Positions 35,038-46,070 are shown, numbered from the stretch's first letter. The stretch is 64,000 nucleotides of DNA from Xiphydria camelus (GCA_963678675.1 OY783199.1:12266708-12330707), one strand, 5' to 3'. Program-made: numbers and translations. The notes: generated from the sequence alone by a model not told the origin.

Positions 35038-35352
35038 CAGTAATCCCTCGTTATCCGCGGGGGTTATGTTCTTACCGTATCTCCGCCTCTGTACTGGCCA
35101 GTTTGAAACCCCGATAGCAAAGTGGCACCACAGTGACTGCACCCTGCTTTCACGCGGTGCATTCGAGTGCATGCACTGGGGTGTCCATCTGTCTGTGCAC
35201 CGTGAAGCCACACTGCAGTCACGCAGTGTAAGTACGATGGTAAAAGTAGAATTTTGCAAAAAGGGGGCGATAAAGTAGGATTTCCCGCCTGCCTTATCCG
35301 CCTACTGGAGAGAGAGAGAGAGAGAGAGTGTCGGTTTTTTTTTCTCAAACCT

Positions 35353-35431
35353 GACCCGGCCAGGATTCGAACCTGCGATCTTTAGAAGACTGGGAACGCT
35401 TCTCGCATTCTACCAATTGCGCCATCGACTC
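35353..35431 (-). tRNA. tRNA-like sequence (pseudo-tRNA or SINE head)
   Basis: Read on minus, tggcgcaattggtagaatgc matches an A box/D-arm and gcaggttcgaatcctgg a B box/T-arm; tcttctaaa lies where an anticodon loop (TCT) could be. Acceptor-stem pairing is poor and the D-to-anticodon spacing is too long for a functional tRNA. A (GA)n run sits directly downstream of the plus-strand left edge (35308-35328). A tRNA-derived SINE fragment is most likely. Confidence 0.5.
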
Positions 35432-35597
35432 TTTGTGGTGGAAGTCGACTAAGTTATACATATAATATCGATACCTGAAAGCAACAGTACTGTGACTAGT
35501 GAGATAAAGCCGAAAGCCGATTTCGAGCTATGTCAAACGTAAACTAAATTTTAAATATTTTTGCCGAGATATCTCAGTGTCTCATTGTGTAAAGGCC

Positions 35598-35601
<4 letters not shown>

Positions 35602-35646
<45 letters not shown>
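35602..35646. repeat. (TA)n microsatellite
   Basis: An uninterrupted ta dinucleotide run of about 22 copies. Confidence 0.95.
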
Positions 35647-35648
<2 letters not shown>

Positions 35649-36383
35649 TTAAATTTTTAAAAATAATTTGATACTTTCTTTTTCAAAACAGTAGCGATTA
35701 TGATAATTAATTATTCATTATTTATGAAATAATTCAGTACAATTTGCACTGTTTGAAACATTATTATAATATCAATTTTGTTATTTTCTAATTTAAAAAT
35801 TCTTCCATCGGGGTGTGATCAATTAATTGTAAATTTACAACCGCACACATCCGCAGATCAAAATTTGTAACTAGTCACAAATTGCTTTCTGGGAACAAAC
35901 CTATTATTATATCAATTTTGTTATTTTCTAATTTAACACATTCGCTGCCACTTTTAGATTGATTGCATCGCGCTCAGTGCCGGTAACAGACTGAATAATT
36001 ATGTGTAATGTGCACGTCAATGTGTCTCCGATCGGAGCCGGCGGCACAGGTGCGAAGTGTCGACTGGCTCCGATCGGAGCCGGCGGCAGCAAACGACGTG
36101 TTAAAAATTTTGTGAAGACAATGAAGTTACCGACATTCATGGTCGGTAAATTTACGAAGTGTGCACGTCAAAAAGGCACCTTGACTGCACTGAGTGTAAC
36201 TACTGTCTTTACGCTGTGAACCACTCAGTGTGTTCACTGTGTAGCCACGGTGCTTTTAGTTTGTGTACGCCACGCGATCACGCCACGGTGAGACCATAGT
36301 GGTGCCACTACGTGGCAGCACTGCGTGCGGCTAGCGTGTAAATCCACGCTTTGCTGTCGGGGAAGTTACCTTCGGATAGGCTT

Positions 36384-37215
36384 GGTTGGTAATCGAGACA
36401 TTTACCGTATGTCCGTCTCTGTACTGGCCAGTTTGAAAGTTACCTTCGGATAGGCTTGGTCGGTAATCGAGACATTTATACCGTAATTATAATTATTTTC
36501 GTAATTTCCATTATTCACAAATTCACAATTTCGAGGTTAGACGCCTCGATCTCCCGAATTGACATCAATTCTAACTGCCGACTCAACTTCTACCGTATTA
36601 AATGACTCGAGTACCGACCAAGCCTATCCGAAGGTAACTTTCAAACTGGCCAGTACAGAGACGGACATACGGTATACTGTATGTCCCACTCTGTACGGGC
36701 CAGTTTGAAAGTTACCTTCAGGGAGGCTTGGTCGGTAATCGAAACATTTAATACCGGTAGAAGTCGAGTCGGTAGTTAGAGTTGGTGTCAATTCGGGAGA
36801 ACGAAGCGTCTAATCTCGAAATTATAAATTTGTGAACAATGGTGAGTAATTTCCATTATTCACAAATTCATAATTTCGAAGTTAGATGCTTCGATCACCC
36901 GAATTGACACCAACTCTAACTACCGACTCGACTTCTACCGGTATTAAATCACTCAAGTACCGACCAAGCCTCCCCGAAGGTAACTTCAAACTGGCCCGTA
37001 CAGAGTAGGACATACGGTACCGTAATTATAATTATTTTCGTAATTTCCATTATTCACAAATTTACAATTTCGAGGTTAGACGCTTCGATCTCCCGAATTA
37101 ATATCAACTCTAACTGCCGACTCGACTTTTACCGTATTAAATGACTTGAGTACCGACCAAGTCTATCCGAAGGTAACTTTCAAACTGGCCAGTACAGAAA
37201 CGGACATACGGTACA
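36384..37215. repeat. Nested fold-back repeats (ccttcggataggcttgg family)
   Basis: Three related inverted-repeat units sit inside one another. The block gtactggccagtttgaaagt-taccttcggataggcttggtcggtaat occurs at 36421, as a variant at 36700, and inverted at 36610, 36960 and 37150. The central 36679-37018 folds fully on itself around 36850. The outer units flank it with the same cgatctcccgaattgaca core. It looks like one MITE inserted into another of the same family. A relic of the family lies at 1-350. Confidence 0.75.
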
Positions 37216-38012
37216 ATATTCCGCGTATAACGAAACTAGAAGCCCATTTATAAAATACTTAGTGAATTAGTGAAAATTCGTCAATCTCGCTAATTCTAAG
37301 CACACAAATTATAACGAAAATTAAATGAGTAACTTTTCGCTTGCTTTTTTCTATGGGGAGGTGAAAATCATACGATAAAACGCGGGAATTTCAAATCGCG
37401 GATAACCGAAACCGCGGAAAAAGAATCCGCGGATAACGAGGGATTACTGTATTTATTCATATCGACGGGATTTATGTGCAAATGTCATACAATAAATAAT
37501 ATAAAAGTTATCCTGATAAATCTAATACAAGCTCCATGTCTTCATATTACGATTAGTGGCCAGTCATATGTATCAATGCCAACTAATGATAAAGAATTAG
37601 AATAAATTGTAATTCATTGTAATTTTTTTCATTAAAAATATAAAATTTTAGTTCATGTATATCTGTGGCTGTTTATTTTGTATTACTGTCTACCACAAAT
37701 ATCTCAGTAATTAATGTACCTATAGCTAATGAGCGTGCCAGTCGAAAATTTTCTAATTCCATCGGGCGCGACGGTCGAAAATTTTCGAAGTTCTCTATAA
37801 TACTCTAAGTGGAGGGGACAATTTCAGGGTTTTAAGATCTTTTTCAACGCTAAGTCAGGCCTTTCAGTGCTATTTCAGCGCTACGTTTTGAGAGAGGTGG
37901 GGATATTCAGAGGTAGCAGGGCTATTTCAGTGGTTTTTCACTTCTGTCAGTGGTCTTTCAGTAGTCTTTCAGTTCTGTCAGGGCTTTTTCAGTTCTCGGA
38001 TTTCGACTCGGG

Positions 38013-38691
38013 TATACATAAGTCGTAACCAAATGCGCGTTGGTCGTCGGTCAACGTAGTGTAGTGGAGTGTAGCACATCGTATTCAATACATTCAGGTG
38101 GTAGATCTTTTAACTCGCCGACGGAGTCTAACAGAGTCTAATACAGTGCAGATCGGAACAACCGAACACACTGCACCCCATCTGTGTAATATCAGTGTAT
38201 TAACTTAACGTAAATAAACATCAAATTCACAACGTGTTCTGTAGAATATCCTTCGCAGGATTCTGCAGAAGCTCTACTCAAAAAAGCTTAGGAAGATTTG
38301 ACCCTGACATACGGGATCATCAAACAAGCAAGTTGTGCATCGAACAGCGCGGTAGTAGTTTAGACGAATCTGATAGCAGTACCAAGTAATAGTAGTGATT
38401 CGTAAAGTGAATTCATGTCTGTCGAAAAAAAGAAGTTTTTTTAAAACGTGCTTCAAGATCCATGACATCAACCTCGAAATCGAAAAAATCAAAAAGGGAT
38501 CGTTCGTAGCAACAATATTCAGCGGGAGTATCACGGCAGAGAAACCGCCCGTAGCGAAAGGTTTAAAAATTGCCTACAATGTCGAAAATGTAATATTTCC
38601 ATGGACATATAAAATTAATCTATACTCATAAATAATATATATAACCGTTGAGTATGATTTATTCTCCAACTCAATTTTTAATTACGCGCGA
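38013..38691. other. No gene secured
   Basis: Contains tgtaatatcagtgtattaac and aataaa-like words that could belong to an LTR remnant or 5' UTR, and a 78-codon ORF (38395-38631) without recognisable motif. Confidence 0.3.
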
Positions 38692-40245
38692 TCACTTCAT
38701 CCGATAGAATATTCTAGAAAGGGCAGATGAACAAATAGAGTTCCGACTCCACATGTTCCACGCCACGTGGAAAATTCTTTTTGTCCACCTGAAAAATACC
38801 GGTCTACAGCGTTTTCCACCTCGGCATTTATCCCAATTTTTTCCCGCCAAGAAATTTTGGATCCAAGTTTCATCGACAGTTATCAAACGTCGCAAAAATG
38901 CAGCTGGATTTTTTATACAGCTCAAGACACTCGCGCGATATGTCAAGTCGTATGCGCTTTTGGTCAATTGTCAATAAACGTGGCACCCAGCGCGGGGATA
39001 ATTTTCTCATACCCAAATCCTCGTGAAAAATCTTGTGCACCCGTTCATCTCATATCTTACAAGCCTTAGCAATCTCCTTCGCGGTCAATCGACGATCTTC
39101 CATCACAGTTTCATGCACTAATTGTAAGGAGCCTATTTCATGGATCCGACAAGTCACTCCGATTTGCTGTGACAAAAAGTGGTGGTGGGGGAAATCTGTC
39201 GGGCCGACGGTATTTTTCGTCGTTCGAAAGTTCAGCAGTGCTGAACTTCAAGCGACGGTTTCATACGACCAAAAATAGGGCTCGTGCATGGCCGGATGAT
39301 GGTGCGACATTAAGCTACGTTCACCGCCACGATGGCTATCTGAGAAATATTGACATTACGAATTGTATTGGCACTGATGGTGCAAAAGTGAATTTTATTA
39401 TATTTTTAAAAAATGGAACAAATTTCAATATTTAAATTCTTTTCGATGAGTAAAGATTTCTTTACCACTTAGACTTTTCCGCGCGCATTTCAATCCGTTA
39501 AATACAACAATGAATTGTTTATTAAAAAATTACATATATATCGATGATTCGAAATCTGTTGTTTAGCATTCCTTTTTCCTTCCTTCTATTTTTCAGAGGA
39601 CGAAAAACGTCGAATTTTATTTTAATATTTCCAGTACTGTGCGCCATTGTAAGACCGTCGCAGCGACAAACAAAAATCTCGTTAATCGACCCTATTTCAT
39701 GGATCCGACAAGATATCTGCGATGGACCCCCACCCGATTTTTTCACAGCCAATCGGAGTGACTTGTCGTATACGACAATCCGACGTGTCGGATCCATGAA
39801 ATAGGCCCCTAAGTCCATAATTTCGTCAGCTGAAACAGTTTTTGGGCGCCCAGAACGAACGTTCATGAACGTTTGATGAACACCATCAAAAATGCTAGTA
39901 CGGCCACATTTTTAGTTCAGCCACCCAATGTTTGACGGTTGTGTACGAAGGGGGCACTCACCGTATACCTACTGAGTCTAACTCGTCTTTTATTTCCTGA
40001 GTTTTTTTTTTATTTCAAATAAAGAAACTTGATTACTACGCGATACTCGATTTTCTCCATTGTCGACAAAAAACATCTATCAACTTTATAGAAGTGCCAT
40101 AAACAAAGTACTGATCAGCATGACTTGAAATTTTCATGGAATACATGTATCAATGCCATCTGTGAGGCGATAGCAAGAATTAAATTCTATCATGACTGCT
40201 TGTCAATAAGGCCGGAAACTTTTTAAATGACCCTTGTAATGACTG
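38692..40245 (-). pseudogene. mariner transposase pseudogene interrupted by a MITE
   Basis: From the right: MEKIEYRVVIKFLYLK near 40060 with stops after it, VRSGRPKTVSADEIMDLG (39860-39815), then a 676-bp MITE, then VMEDRRLTAKEIAKACKI, RVHKIFHEDLGMRKLSPRWV, PRLLTIDQKRIRLDIS and FLRRLITVDETWIQNF. These are the N-terminal helix-turn-helix, the linker and the first catalytic Asp block (VDETW) of mariner. Multiple stops and frameshifts are present, and the DD34D end is not recognisable. A terminal-repeat-like ggccggaaactttttaaatg lies near 40210. Confidence 0.75.
39131..39806. mobile_element. 676-bp MITE inside the mariner copy
   Basis: gcctatttcatggatccgac at the left is complemented at the right, and a second direct copy (cctatttcatggatccgac) lies at 39685. 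The mariner reading resumes on each side, which proves insertion after the mariner landed. No clear target duplication. Confidence 0.75.
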
Positions 40246-40956
40246 TAAAATTGTCTGTCGTCTAGTTAGTTTTGGCACACCTTTAATTTCGGATTAGTAT
40301 ACATCCTACAGTCTACAAACCGCTACGTACCATGTCATCCTATGTCAACATCAGACGGTAAGACCTAGTATATAGAAATATTCACTAAGGAAAGAATGCT
40401 ACAATACCAAAAGCTAGGACGTGTATAAAGTTTTGACACACACTGTATGAATATAATATGGATACGATGAATTTTAATATAAATAATAATCTATTCTATA
40501 CGCCGCCAATAGCATTAAGGGGTAAGGCCACCATGGAACTTTTCAAAAATCGATTTTTTTTTTATTAGCTTAAAACCTTCCTTAAACCCTCAAGAATAAG
40601 AAAAAAAAGGTTTCGTAGTCAAAAAAAATTTCGAATCGGTCGTTTACGTCAATTTACAGAGACGCCGCGCGGCGCATTAACACTTAGCGCCATAGCCAAC
40701 TATACGATTTCCACCGCGCTCGGGCGAGCCAAACTACATTGAATAGGGAGATTTCCCCGATTAGTGGGCTAAATGTTAATTAAATGCATGTTGAGACGTA
40801 TTATCGGAGTTGAGGCTCGTGTCATTAGCAGTACTATTCGGCCATTTATTTTATGTAAAGTCATTCTAGCTGTCAGACGGACGCCGCGTGCGTGATTTTG
40901 CTTCGTGTTTCATCAGTTTATCTTTTTACTACGAGTTACTGAAATTAGTGAATAAA

Positions 40957-42714
40957 ATGTGTGATAAATCGAAATATGGTGGCTATAAAGCTAAACGAGG
41001 TGGAAGAAGTTTGTTTAAAAAGCCGTCTATGTCACGAAAGCGACCTGCAAACCGTTATGAAGCGGAGGCACTCGATTCCTCCGAAAGCGTCGGCACGTCC
41101 GCTAGGAAATTGAAGCTAAGTGGCGATGCTCGTAATATCGAAGTTGATGCATCGTTCGGTTATCGTTTCATCAATTTTGTGGCTGTTTTTTCAACAATTT
41201 CGTCAGTAGTGAAGTGTAAAATATGCGACTCAGGCGTCACATTTACTGAAAGTAGTATACGCGGACTTGGTTTTAAAATAGTTCTATCTTGTGAAAAGTG
41301 TGCGAAAACTGAAATTCCAAATTGTCCACTCATCAATAACAAAGCATATGACATCAATAGAAGAATTATTATAGCCATGCGACTGCTTGGAGTAGGTTTA
41401 CACGGAATGAAGAAGTTCTGTGCTTTTATGGAACTTCCTCGGCCAATATTTCACTCATTTTATGATAAAGTAGTCAACATTATTTGTGATGCTACTGAAC
41501 GCGTTTCCAAGGCTAGCATGGAAAATGCAGTAAAAATAGAAAAAGAAGAAAATGCAAGAAAAGGTTTACCAAATGAATTGATAGTATCAGGAGACGGTTC
41601 GTGGAGAAAGCGGGGATTTTCATCATTGTTCGGTTTGGTGTCTTTGATCGGATGGAATACTGGGAAAGTAATCGATATAATTATAAAATCCAGTTACTGC
41701 AAGGCGTGCGAATATTGGAGAAAAATAAGTGATACTGCAGAGTATGATGAGTGGCTTGAAATACATCAAAATGATTGTCCAATAAATCACACGGGGTCGG
41801 CTGGTAAAATGGAGGTAGATGCAGTTATCGAAATGTTTCAGCGCTCTGAAACTTTATATCAAGTAAAATACGGCAGTTACATTGGAGATGGCGATAGTAA
41901 AACCTTTACAGGTCTTTTGAAGTCTGAACCATATGAAAGCTTTGCTATACATAAAAAAGAATGCATCGATCACGTGCAGAAAAGAATGGGCACTAGACTA
42001 AGAAATTTAAAAAAGAACGTACGCGGTCTCGGCGGAAAAGGAAAATTAACAAATAAACTTGTCGACGAGCTCTCAATTTATTATGGTTTGGCTATTCGCA
42101 GAAATCACGACTCTGTGGAAAAAATGAGAAATGAAATTTGGGCGACGTTATATCACAAGCTGTCAACGAATGAAAATCCTCAACACAGCAAGTGTCCAGC
42201 TGGTGAAAATTCATGGTGTTCGTGGCAAAAGGCAAAAGCCACCAATACATCAATTAGTACTTTTTTACACAAGCCGGCTCTATCGAAAACAGTTTTCGAC
42301 GCAACTAAACCAATCTACGAAGAGTTGAGCAGCGACGACCTTCTAAATCGATGCTTAGGTGGTTTTACGCAAAATAGCAATGAAAGTTTCAACGCAACGG
42401 TGTGGTCAATGTCCCCAAAATCTACGTCAAGCGGAAAAACCGTACTGGATATTGCTGGGAATTTTGCCGTGTGCACTTTCAACGATGGAATTTGTAGTAT
42501 AATGCAAGTTATACGACAGTTGGACATGACAGTTGGAAGGAATTGCTACAATTTCTGCGTTGAGGCGGACGAACTCCGCGTCGATTTTTCGAACCGATCG
42601 CTGACTGAGGCTGCAAAAACAGCTCGAATTGCCGCAAAATCAGCCAGAAAAGAAGAAGAAGAACTCAACATTAACATAGAAGGCCAACTATATGGTGCAG
42701 GCATCGCGGATTAA
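40957..42714 (+). CDS. Mutator-like (Kolobok-type) transposase, 585 aa
   Basis: I start at ATG 40957 (MCDKSKYGGYKAKRGG); the frame is open upstream without an ATG. The N-terminus is basic, then a zinc-like pair (KCKICDSG about 87-92; LSCEKCAK about 109-116) precedes the catalytic fold. Candidate DDE acids: D213 in SGDGSWRKRGFSSLFG, D311 or D313 in YIGDGDSKTF, and E476 in QNSNESFNATVW. The C-x-x-H signature of MULE/hAT/P/Kolobok relatives is visible as ECIDHVQKRMGTRLRNLKK (C336, H339). An insertion with Cys residues (KCPAGENSWCSW) lies before E476. The C-terminus is Lys/Glu/Ala-rich, perhaps helical. No stops or frameshifts. It should excise and insert its own element at TTAA in the nucleus. 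The superfamily name rests on motifs plus TTAA. Confidence 0.85.
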   Translation: MCDKSKYGGYKAKRGGRSLFKKPSMSRKRPANRYEAEALDSSESVGTSARKLKLSGDARNIEVDASFGYRFINFVAVFSTISSVVKCKICDSGVTFTESSIRGLGFKIVLSCEKCAKTEIPNCPLINNKAYDINRRIIIAMRLLGVGLHGMKKFCAFMELPRPIFHSFYDKVVNIICDATERVSKASMENAVKIEKEENARKGLPNELIVSGDGSWRKRGFSSLFGLVSLIGWNTGKVIDIIIKSSYCKACEYWRKISDTAEYDEWLEIHQNDCPINHTGSAGKMEVDAVIEMFQRSETLYQVKYGSYIGDGDSKTFTGLLKSEPYESFAIHKKECIDHVQKRMGTRLRNLKKNVRGLGGKGKLTNKLVDELSIYYGLAIRRNHDSVEKMRNEIWATLYHKLSTNENPQHSKCPAGENSWCSWQKAKATNTSISTFLHKPALSKTVFDATKPIYEELSSDDLLNRCLGGFTQNSNESFNATVWSMSPKSTSSGKTVLDIAGNFAVCTFNDGICSIMQVIRQLDMTVGRNCYNFCVEADELRVDFSNRSLTEAAKTARIAAKSARKEEEELNINIEGQLYGAGIAD

Positions 42715-42971
42715 AGGTATACTATAATTTTCGACCGTAAAATGTTACTTAAAACTTTAAACGCGTTTTTCTCAGAACACGAAATTTCAAATCGGGCGAA
42801 CCGATAGCGGCTACAAATCTTTATCGATTGCCTTGCAATTTTGAGGGTATCTTTATACCTATATAATCTAATAGACCACGTAGGGGTTTTTCGATAAGTT
42901 GTAAACTTTTTGTTTTATAAACGATTATGTATGAAATTCTTATGCGAAAACGTGAACTTTTCTTTTATATA

Positions 42972-43904
42972 GGGGAAGGTGGGGCAAGATGGGGCCATGG
43001 GGTAAGATGGGGTACCCGTTATTATTTATGTTAATAGTGGTGCCATCTTTCGAACTACCTCAAAAATGGCTTCGGAATACGCCTATTAGTGTTTGCTGTA
43101 AGTCTGGCGACGCTAGCGCCAGTTATTCTCATGTTGTCATAGAATATATATGTCGTGCTATATGTCCTAAGAGATTGCTATTTTATTCGAAGCTGATTTC
43201 AGTGCAGTTATCGTAAGTACAGTGCCATTTTAATATAAACTGCATGCCTTTGCTTAATATTTGCTTCTTTATGATTAATATCATGTATAGTTAATATAAT
43301 TTTGTTTAAAGTGTAAGCAATTTGAACACATTTAATCTCAAAATGTCATGTAGGGGTAAGATGGGGACATATATACGGGGCAAGATGGGGGCGTCTATGG
43401 AAGGTCGACTTTTTGGTCTTTCTACTTCTGACTTGAAAAAGTTAGCATATCAGTTGGTGATTCGAAAAAACAAAGAACACCCTTTTAACTTCGATAAAAC
43501 TGAAGCTGGAAAAGAATGGTTGTGGTTGATTTTTAAAAGAAATTCAAGTTCATCACATTTAGAAAGCCTGAGTGAATATCGGAAGCTCCAGCACATTACT
43601 CCTGTGCTGGAGAAGAGGAGAAAAATAACGATGTGGCGCACGTTTGCGTATTCCGTAATTAGTTCCATACGTATATATGGTACCCCATCTTGCCCCGTAG
43701 GTGGGGCAAGATGGGGACTTTTAGATGTTTTCATTATAATTCGTCTTAATGTTCATAATCACTTTTAGTCGCTCTTCTGTATATCGAATATAGTCAACAA
43801 CTTATTGAACAATACGAAGTGCAATTGTTCATTCAATTTCCTGGGAAAATTAATTTTCTAGAAGCAATTGAACTTTAAGTACCCCATCTTACCCCACCTT
43901 CCCC
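42972..43904. mobile_element. pogo-type non-autonomous element, TSD TA
   Basis: ggggaaggtggggcaagatg at the left and the complementary end at the right, flanked by TA (42970-42971, 43905-43906). The word ggggcaagatgggg or a variant recurs internally (43355-43395, 43685-43720) in both orientations. It carries a CENP-B-like helix-turn-helix remnant. It sits inside the Kolobok element downstream of the transposase gene. Confidence 0.8.
43322..43768 (+). pseudogene. CENP-B/pogo helix-turn-helix remnant
   Basis: The recognisable part reads STSDLKKLAYQLVIRKNKEH then PFNFDKTEAGKEWLWLIFKR: the second helix-turn-helix (CENP-B DNA-binding type) of pogo/Tigger/jerky transposases, with LAYQL, HPFN and AGKEWL landmarks. 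The DDE domain is absent and translation runs into the G-rich repeat. The first codon is not ATG; an internal ATG lies at 43343. It could be an exon of a longer original or a domain-only relic. Confidence 0.65.
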
Positions 43905-44248
43905 TACTCACCATTTCTCGAAAAATCAATATTTTCAAAATCCCCTACGTGGTCTATTAGTTTATGATATATATTAAAGAAAAATCTTTGGATTTTTGTT
44001 CTAGGTTCACGCTTGTGGGTACAGCCGGTTCGCCCGTTTTGGACCTCCACAAAAAATTCATCATAGAAACCGGACCCTGGAACGGCCATTTCTTAACCAA
44101 AAATTAAAAACAAAATATTTTTTAGTAGCTTTGAAGATACTTGACAAAGTACTTTATAAGAAAATTCTATAGCTTTTACACTACTCCTAAAAAAAAATGC
44201 ACAAAATCGTCCTTCTTTCTTGACGCACATGGTGGCCTTACCCCTTAA

Positions 44249-44738
44249 TTTTTAACATGTATTGTACTAACATTTATGAATATCTCTGACTGTACAGAAT
44301 AGCATAATCGCTCGAGAGAGAAAGAGAGAGAGAGCGCAGGCATTTTACCAGCTCCAAGTTTGCCTGAGATAACTATTCCAGGTATAAGCGTTGGCCATAC
44401 AAAATTATTTTTAGGTTGGTAGTAAGAAATACGTATTGCGCATGACATTTGGTCGTTTTGACAGCTGTTCCGACGCGATAAATGGAATTCGGGGTTGTTT
44501 ATTCTATGACGTAGCGTTTCGTTGAGGGCCCTCGGTGCCCTCCACTACTCACAATCTAGCGGCTCGATGCCGCGCGCAAAACGGGAAAGACGATGGGCGC
44601 CAGGTGCACTACGAATGCACCGCGAGGGGAGATGAACGAGCTCCCCGATAACGCACGGAAATCGCGAGATCGGTAACGATCCGATCTCGAACGGGCCCAG
44701 CTACCACAGCAAATGGTAGAGGGGCGGTTCGGTGGACG
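44249..44738 (+). promoter_or_regulatory. Promoter candidate with GAGA run and CpG-dense 5' UTR
   Basis: gagagagaaagagagagagagc at 44313-44335 is a GAGA-factor-type run, followed from 44520 by an abrupt rise in CpG. No TATA box is obvious. The architecture (GAGA, CpG-dense leader, ATG at 44739 and a splice donor) suits an insect housekeeping or developmental promoter. It is the clearest place in the window for a host gene to begin, on plus. Confidence 0.4.
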
Positions 44739-45042
44739 ATGGCTGGGACCCGGGAGGACGGATTCGCGGACGGGTTCGCGAAAAAGAAAAGGCGAATTCG
44801 TTCGCAGACGAAACGACACAACGGTCACTTTATTTCGACGGGGACCGAACGGCGGTCCTCGAACGACTCTCACGATCTCAACGACGAACAAAAATTGCCG
44901 GAGCGGTGCCGCACGACGCAGCGAACGCCACCCGATTCGCCACGAGGCGAAACGCTCGCGCGAAATCGATCGGACTTATTATACGATAACGACGCGGAGG
45001 CGAGTCGGGGGTCAGGCGTAAAAAGGAGGGGGGAGCGTACCG
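44739..45042 (+). CDS. Candidate first coding exon, unknown gene
   Basis: ATG 44739 opens a frame reading MAGTREDGFADGFAKKKRRI, then basic and Ser/Thr-rich sequence (DLNDEQKLPERCRTTQRTPP, DSPRGETLARNRSDLLYDND) up to a possible donor, accg/gtaatt at 45042/45043. Low complexity, a nuclear-localisation-like KKKRR and a TPPDSP proline-directed site are visible. GC-rich DNA gives long chance ORFs on both strands here (minus 44556-44891 and 44870-45211 also open), so coding status is uncertain. No downstream exon is found in the remaining window, which is filled with transposons. Confidence 0.3.
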
Positions 45043-45477
45043 GTAATTGGGGTGCTCCTCTGACTCCGGTTCGTGGCTCCGATCTCGTCTCGTTCGATAT
45101 CGTTCGGCTCGTGCGGAACTCAAGAAAGACAGGAACTGCACTCGCGATCGCACGCGTGCCGGAAAAGAAACTAACTCTCGCGGTGTCGCGTTTCTCGGCG
45201 CTATCCGGCAACGGAACTCTTTCGCCGGCTTCCCACGAGGTTCGCTATTCGATACGGTATCGAAGGCTTCGGTTTCTCTCGATAAGCTCTAACGTGACAC
45301 TCTCTACGAGGCTCGCTTGCTGAACGTTATCGCAAAACTGACCGCTCCAACTCGCTCGCCTTCTCGCCACGATCGCGCTCGTGACGTTTTGCGCGGCCCT
45401 TCCGGTAGCCGATTCGTCCGAAGGGGCCGATTGCACCCTTTTTGTGACGCAGAACGATTCTCCACGTCACAATTCTC
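45043..45477. other. CpG-rich flank, no gene secured
   Basis: Still GC-rich to about 45470. ORFs continue in several frames; could be intron or 5' UTR of the same gene. Confidence 0.35.
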
Positions 45478-46070
45478 ACAAGGAAAGTATCCGAGGCCGC
45501 CACTTCCGATCTTGATGAAACTCCGTAAATTTAAAGTTTATCGAAAAATAAGAGACCCCTATTTTTTTATAGCAGCCCAATTTTAGTTTAAGGGGGTGAA
45601 ATGGACCCCTGAACTTTCACCCCTCTCGAGCTATCTCCGAAACGAAGCGAGATAGATGAAAAGTGTAAACATACGTTTTATTTGGTTTTTTTAATGTAAT
45701 AAAATGCCTTAAACAGATTGTGGATAAACGCATTATTTTTCAAACAAAATTTTTTTTTAAATCTAATTTTTCGAAATATCGGATTGGTCATATGGACAAA
45801 AATATAGGAAATTTTATTACAAATTCAACCATGTATGATAAGATATATCTCCCTCCTACAGTTTTCCAAATTTCTAACTTTTATATTTGAGCGGGCTACC
45901 AAAGGTATACCTATATACTATAGTGACGGGATATAGGTCGGGGGTTATTACTTCTATGTATTTTAGTGCCACTTTTCTTTCATTTAATGAAGTTCAACTT
46001 TCTATAGCTCATAATTATGACAATAATGGTACTCCGTGAAAAAATGTTTCATACAAAGTTGTTTCTTACA

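Larger units (their letters stand above)
35038..37449. mobile_element. pogo/Tigger-like element, TSD TA
   Basis: cagtaatccctcgttatccg at the left and its complement at the right are flanked by TA (35036-35037, 37450-37451). Further cgcggataac words lie subterminally (37410-37435). CAG-start TIRs with TA duplication fit pogo/Tigger-type Tc1/mariner elements. No transposase remains. The interior has a tRNA-like piece, GA and TA microsatellites and nested fold-back repeats, so most of its length is later additions. Confidence 0.8.
33096..38012. mobile_element. 4.9-kb TIR element, ends cccgagtcgaaatccgagaa
   Basis: cccgagtcgaaatccgagaa at the left is complemented at the right, next to TATA on both sides (33092-33095, 38013-38016), a possible TA or TATA duplication. 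Subterminal regions on both sides repeat cagtgctttcagttctttttcag-type words (33130-33320; 37850-37995), typical of transposase-binding arrays. No transposase is visible. It contains a 208-bp MITE, a pogo-like element and fold-back repeats. Confidence 0.7.
40519..44244 (+). mobile_element. Kolobok-like transposon, TSD TTAA, intact transposase
   Basis: ggggtaaggccaccatg at the left and its exact complement at the right are flanked by TTAA (40515-40518, 44245-44248). The 3,726-bp element carries one long ORF and, in its 3' part, a 933-bp pogo-type MITE (42972-43904). TTAA duplications are a known mark of Kolobok and piggyBac; the encoded transposase is of the Mutator-like/Kolobok kind, not piggyBac. 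Perfect terminal repeats over 17 bp and an open ORF suggest recent activity. Confidence 0.8.

Noticed and set aside
35353..35431. Functional tRNA-Arg(TCT)
   Set aside because: Acceptor and anticodon stems pair poorly and spacing is abnormal despite good A and B boxes.
40888..40956. GTG at 40888 as transposase start
   Set aside because: A eukaryotic gene would use the ATG at 40957; the upstream 23 codons are hydrophobic leader with no motif.
44556..45211. Several long minus-strand ORFs
   Set aside because: CpG-rich DNA opens many frames at once; no domain, no start context. The plus-strand exon is marginally better supported.
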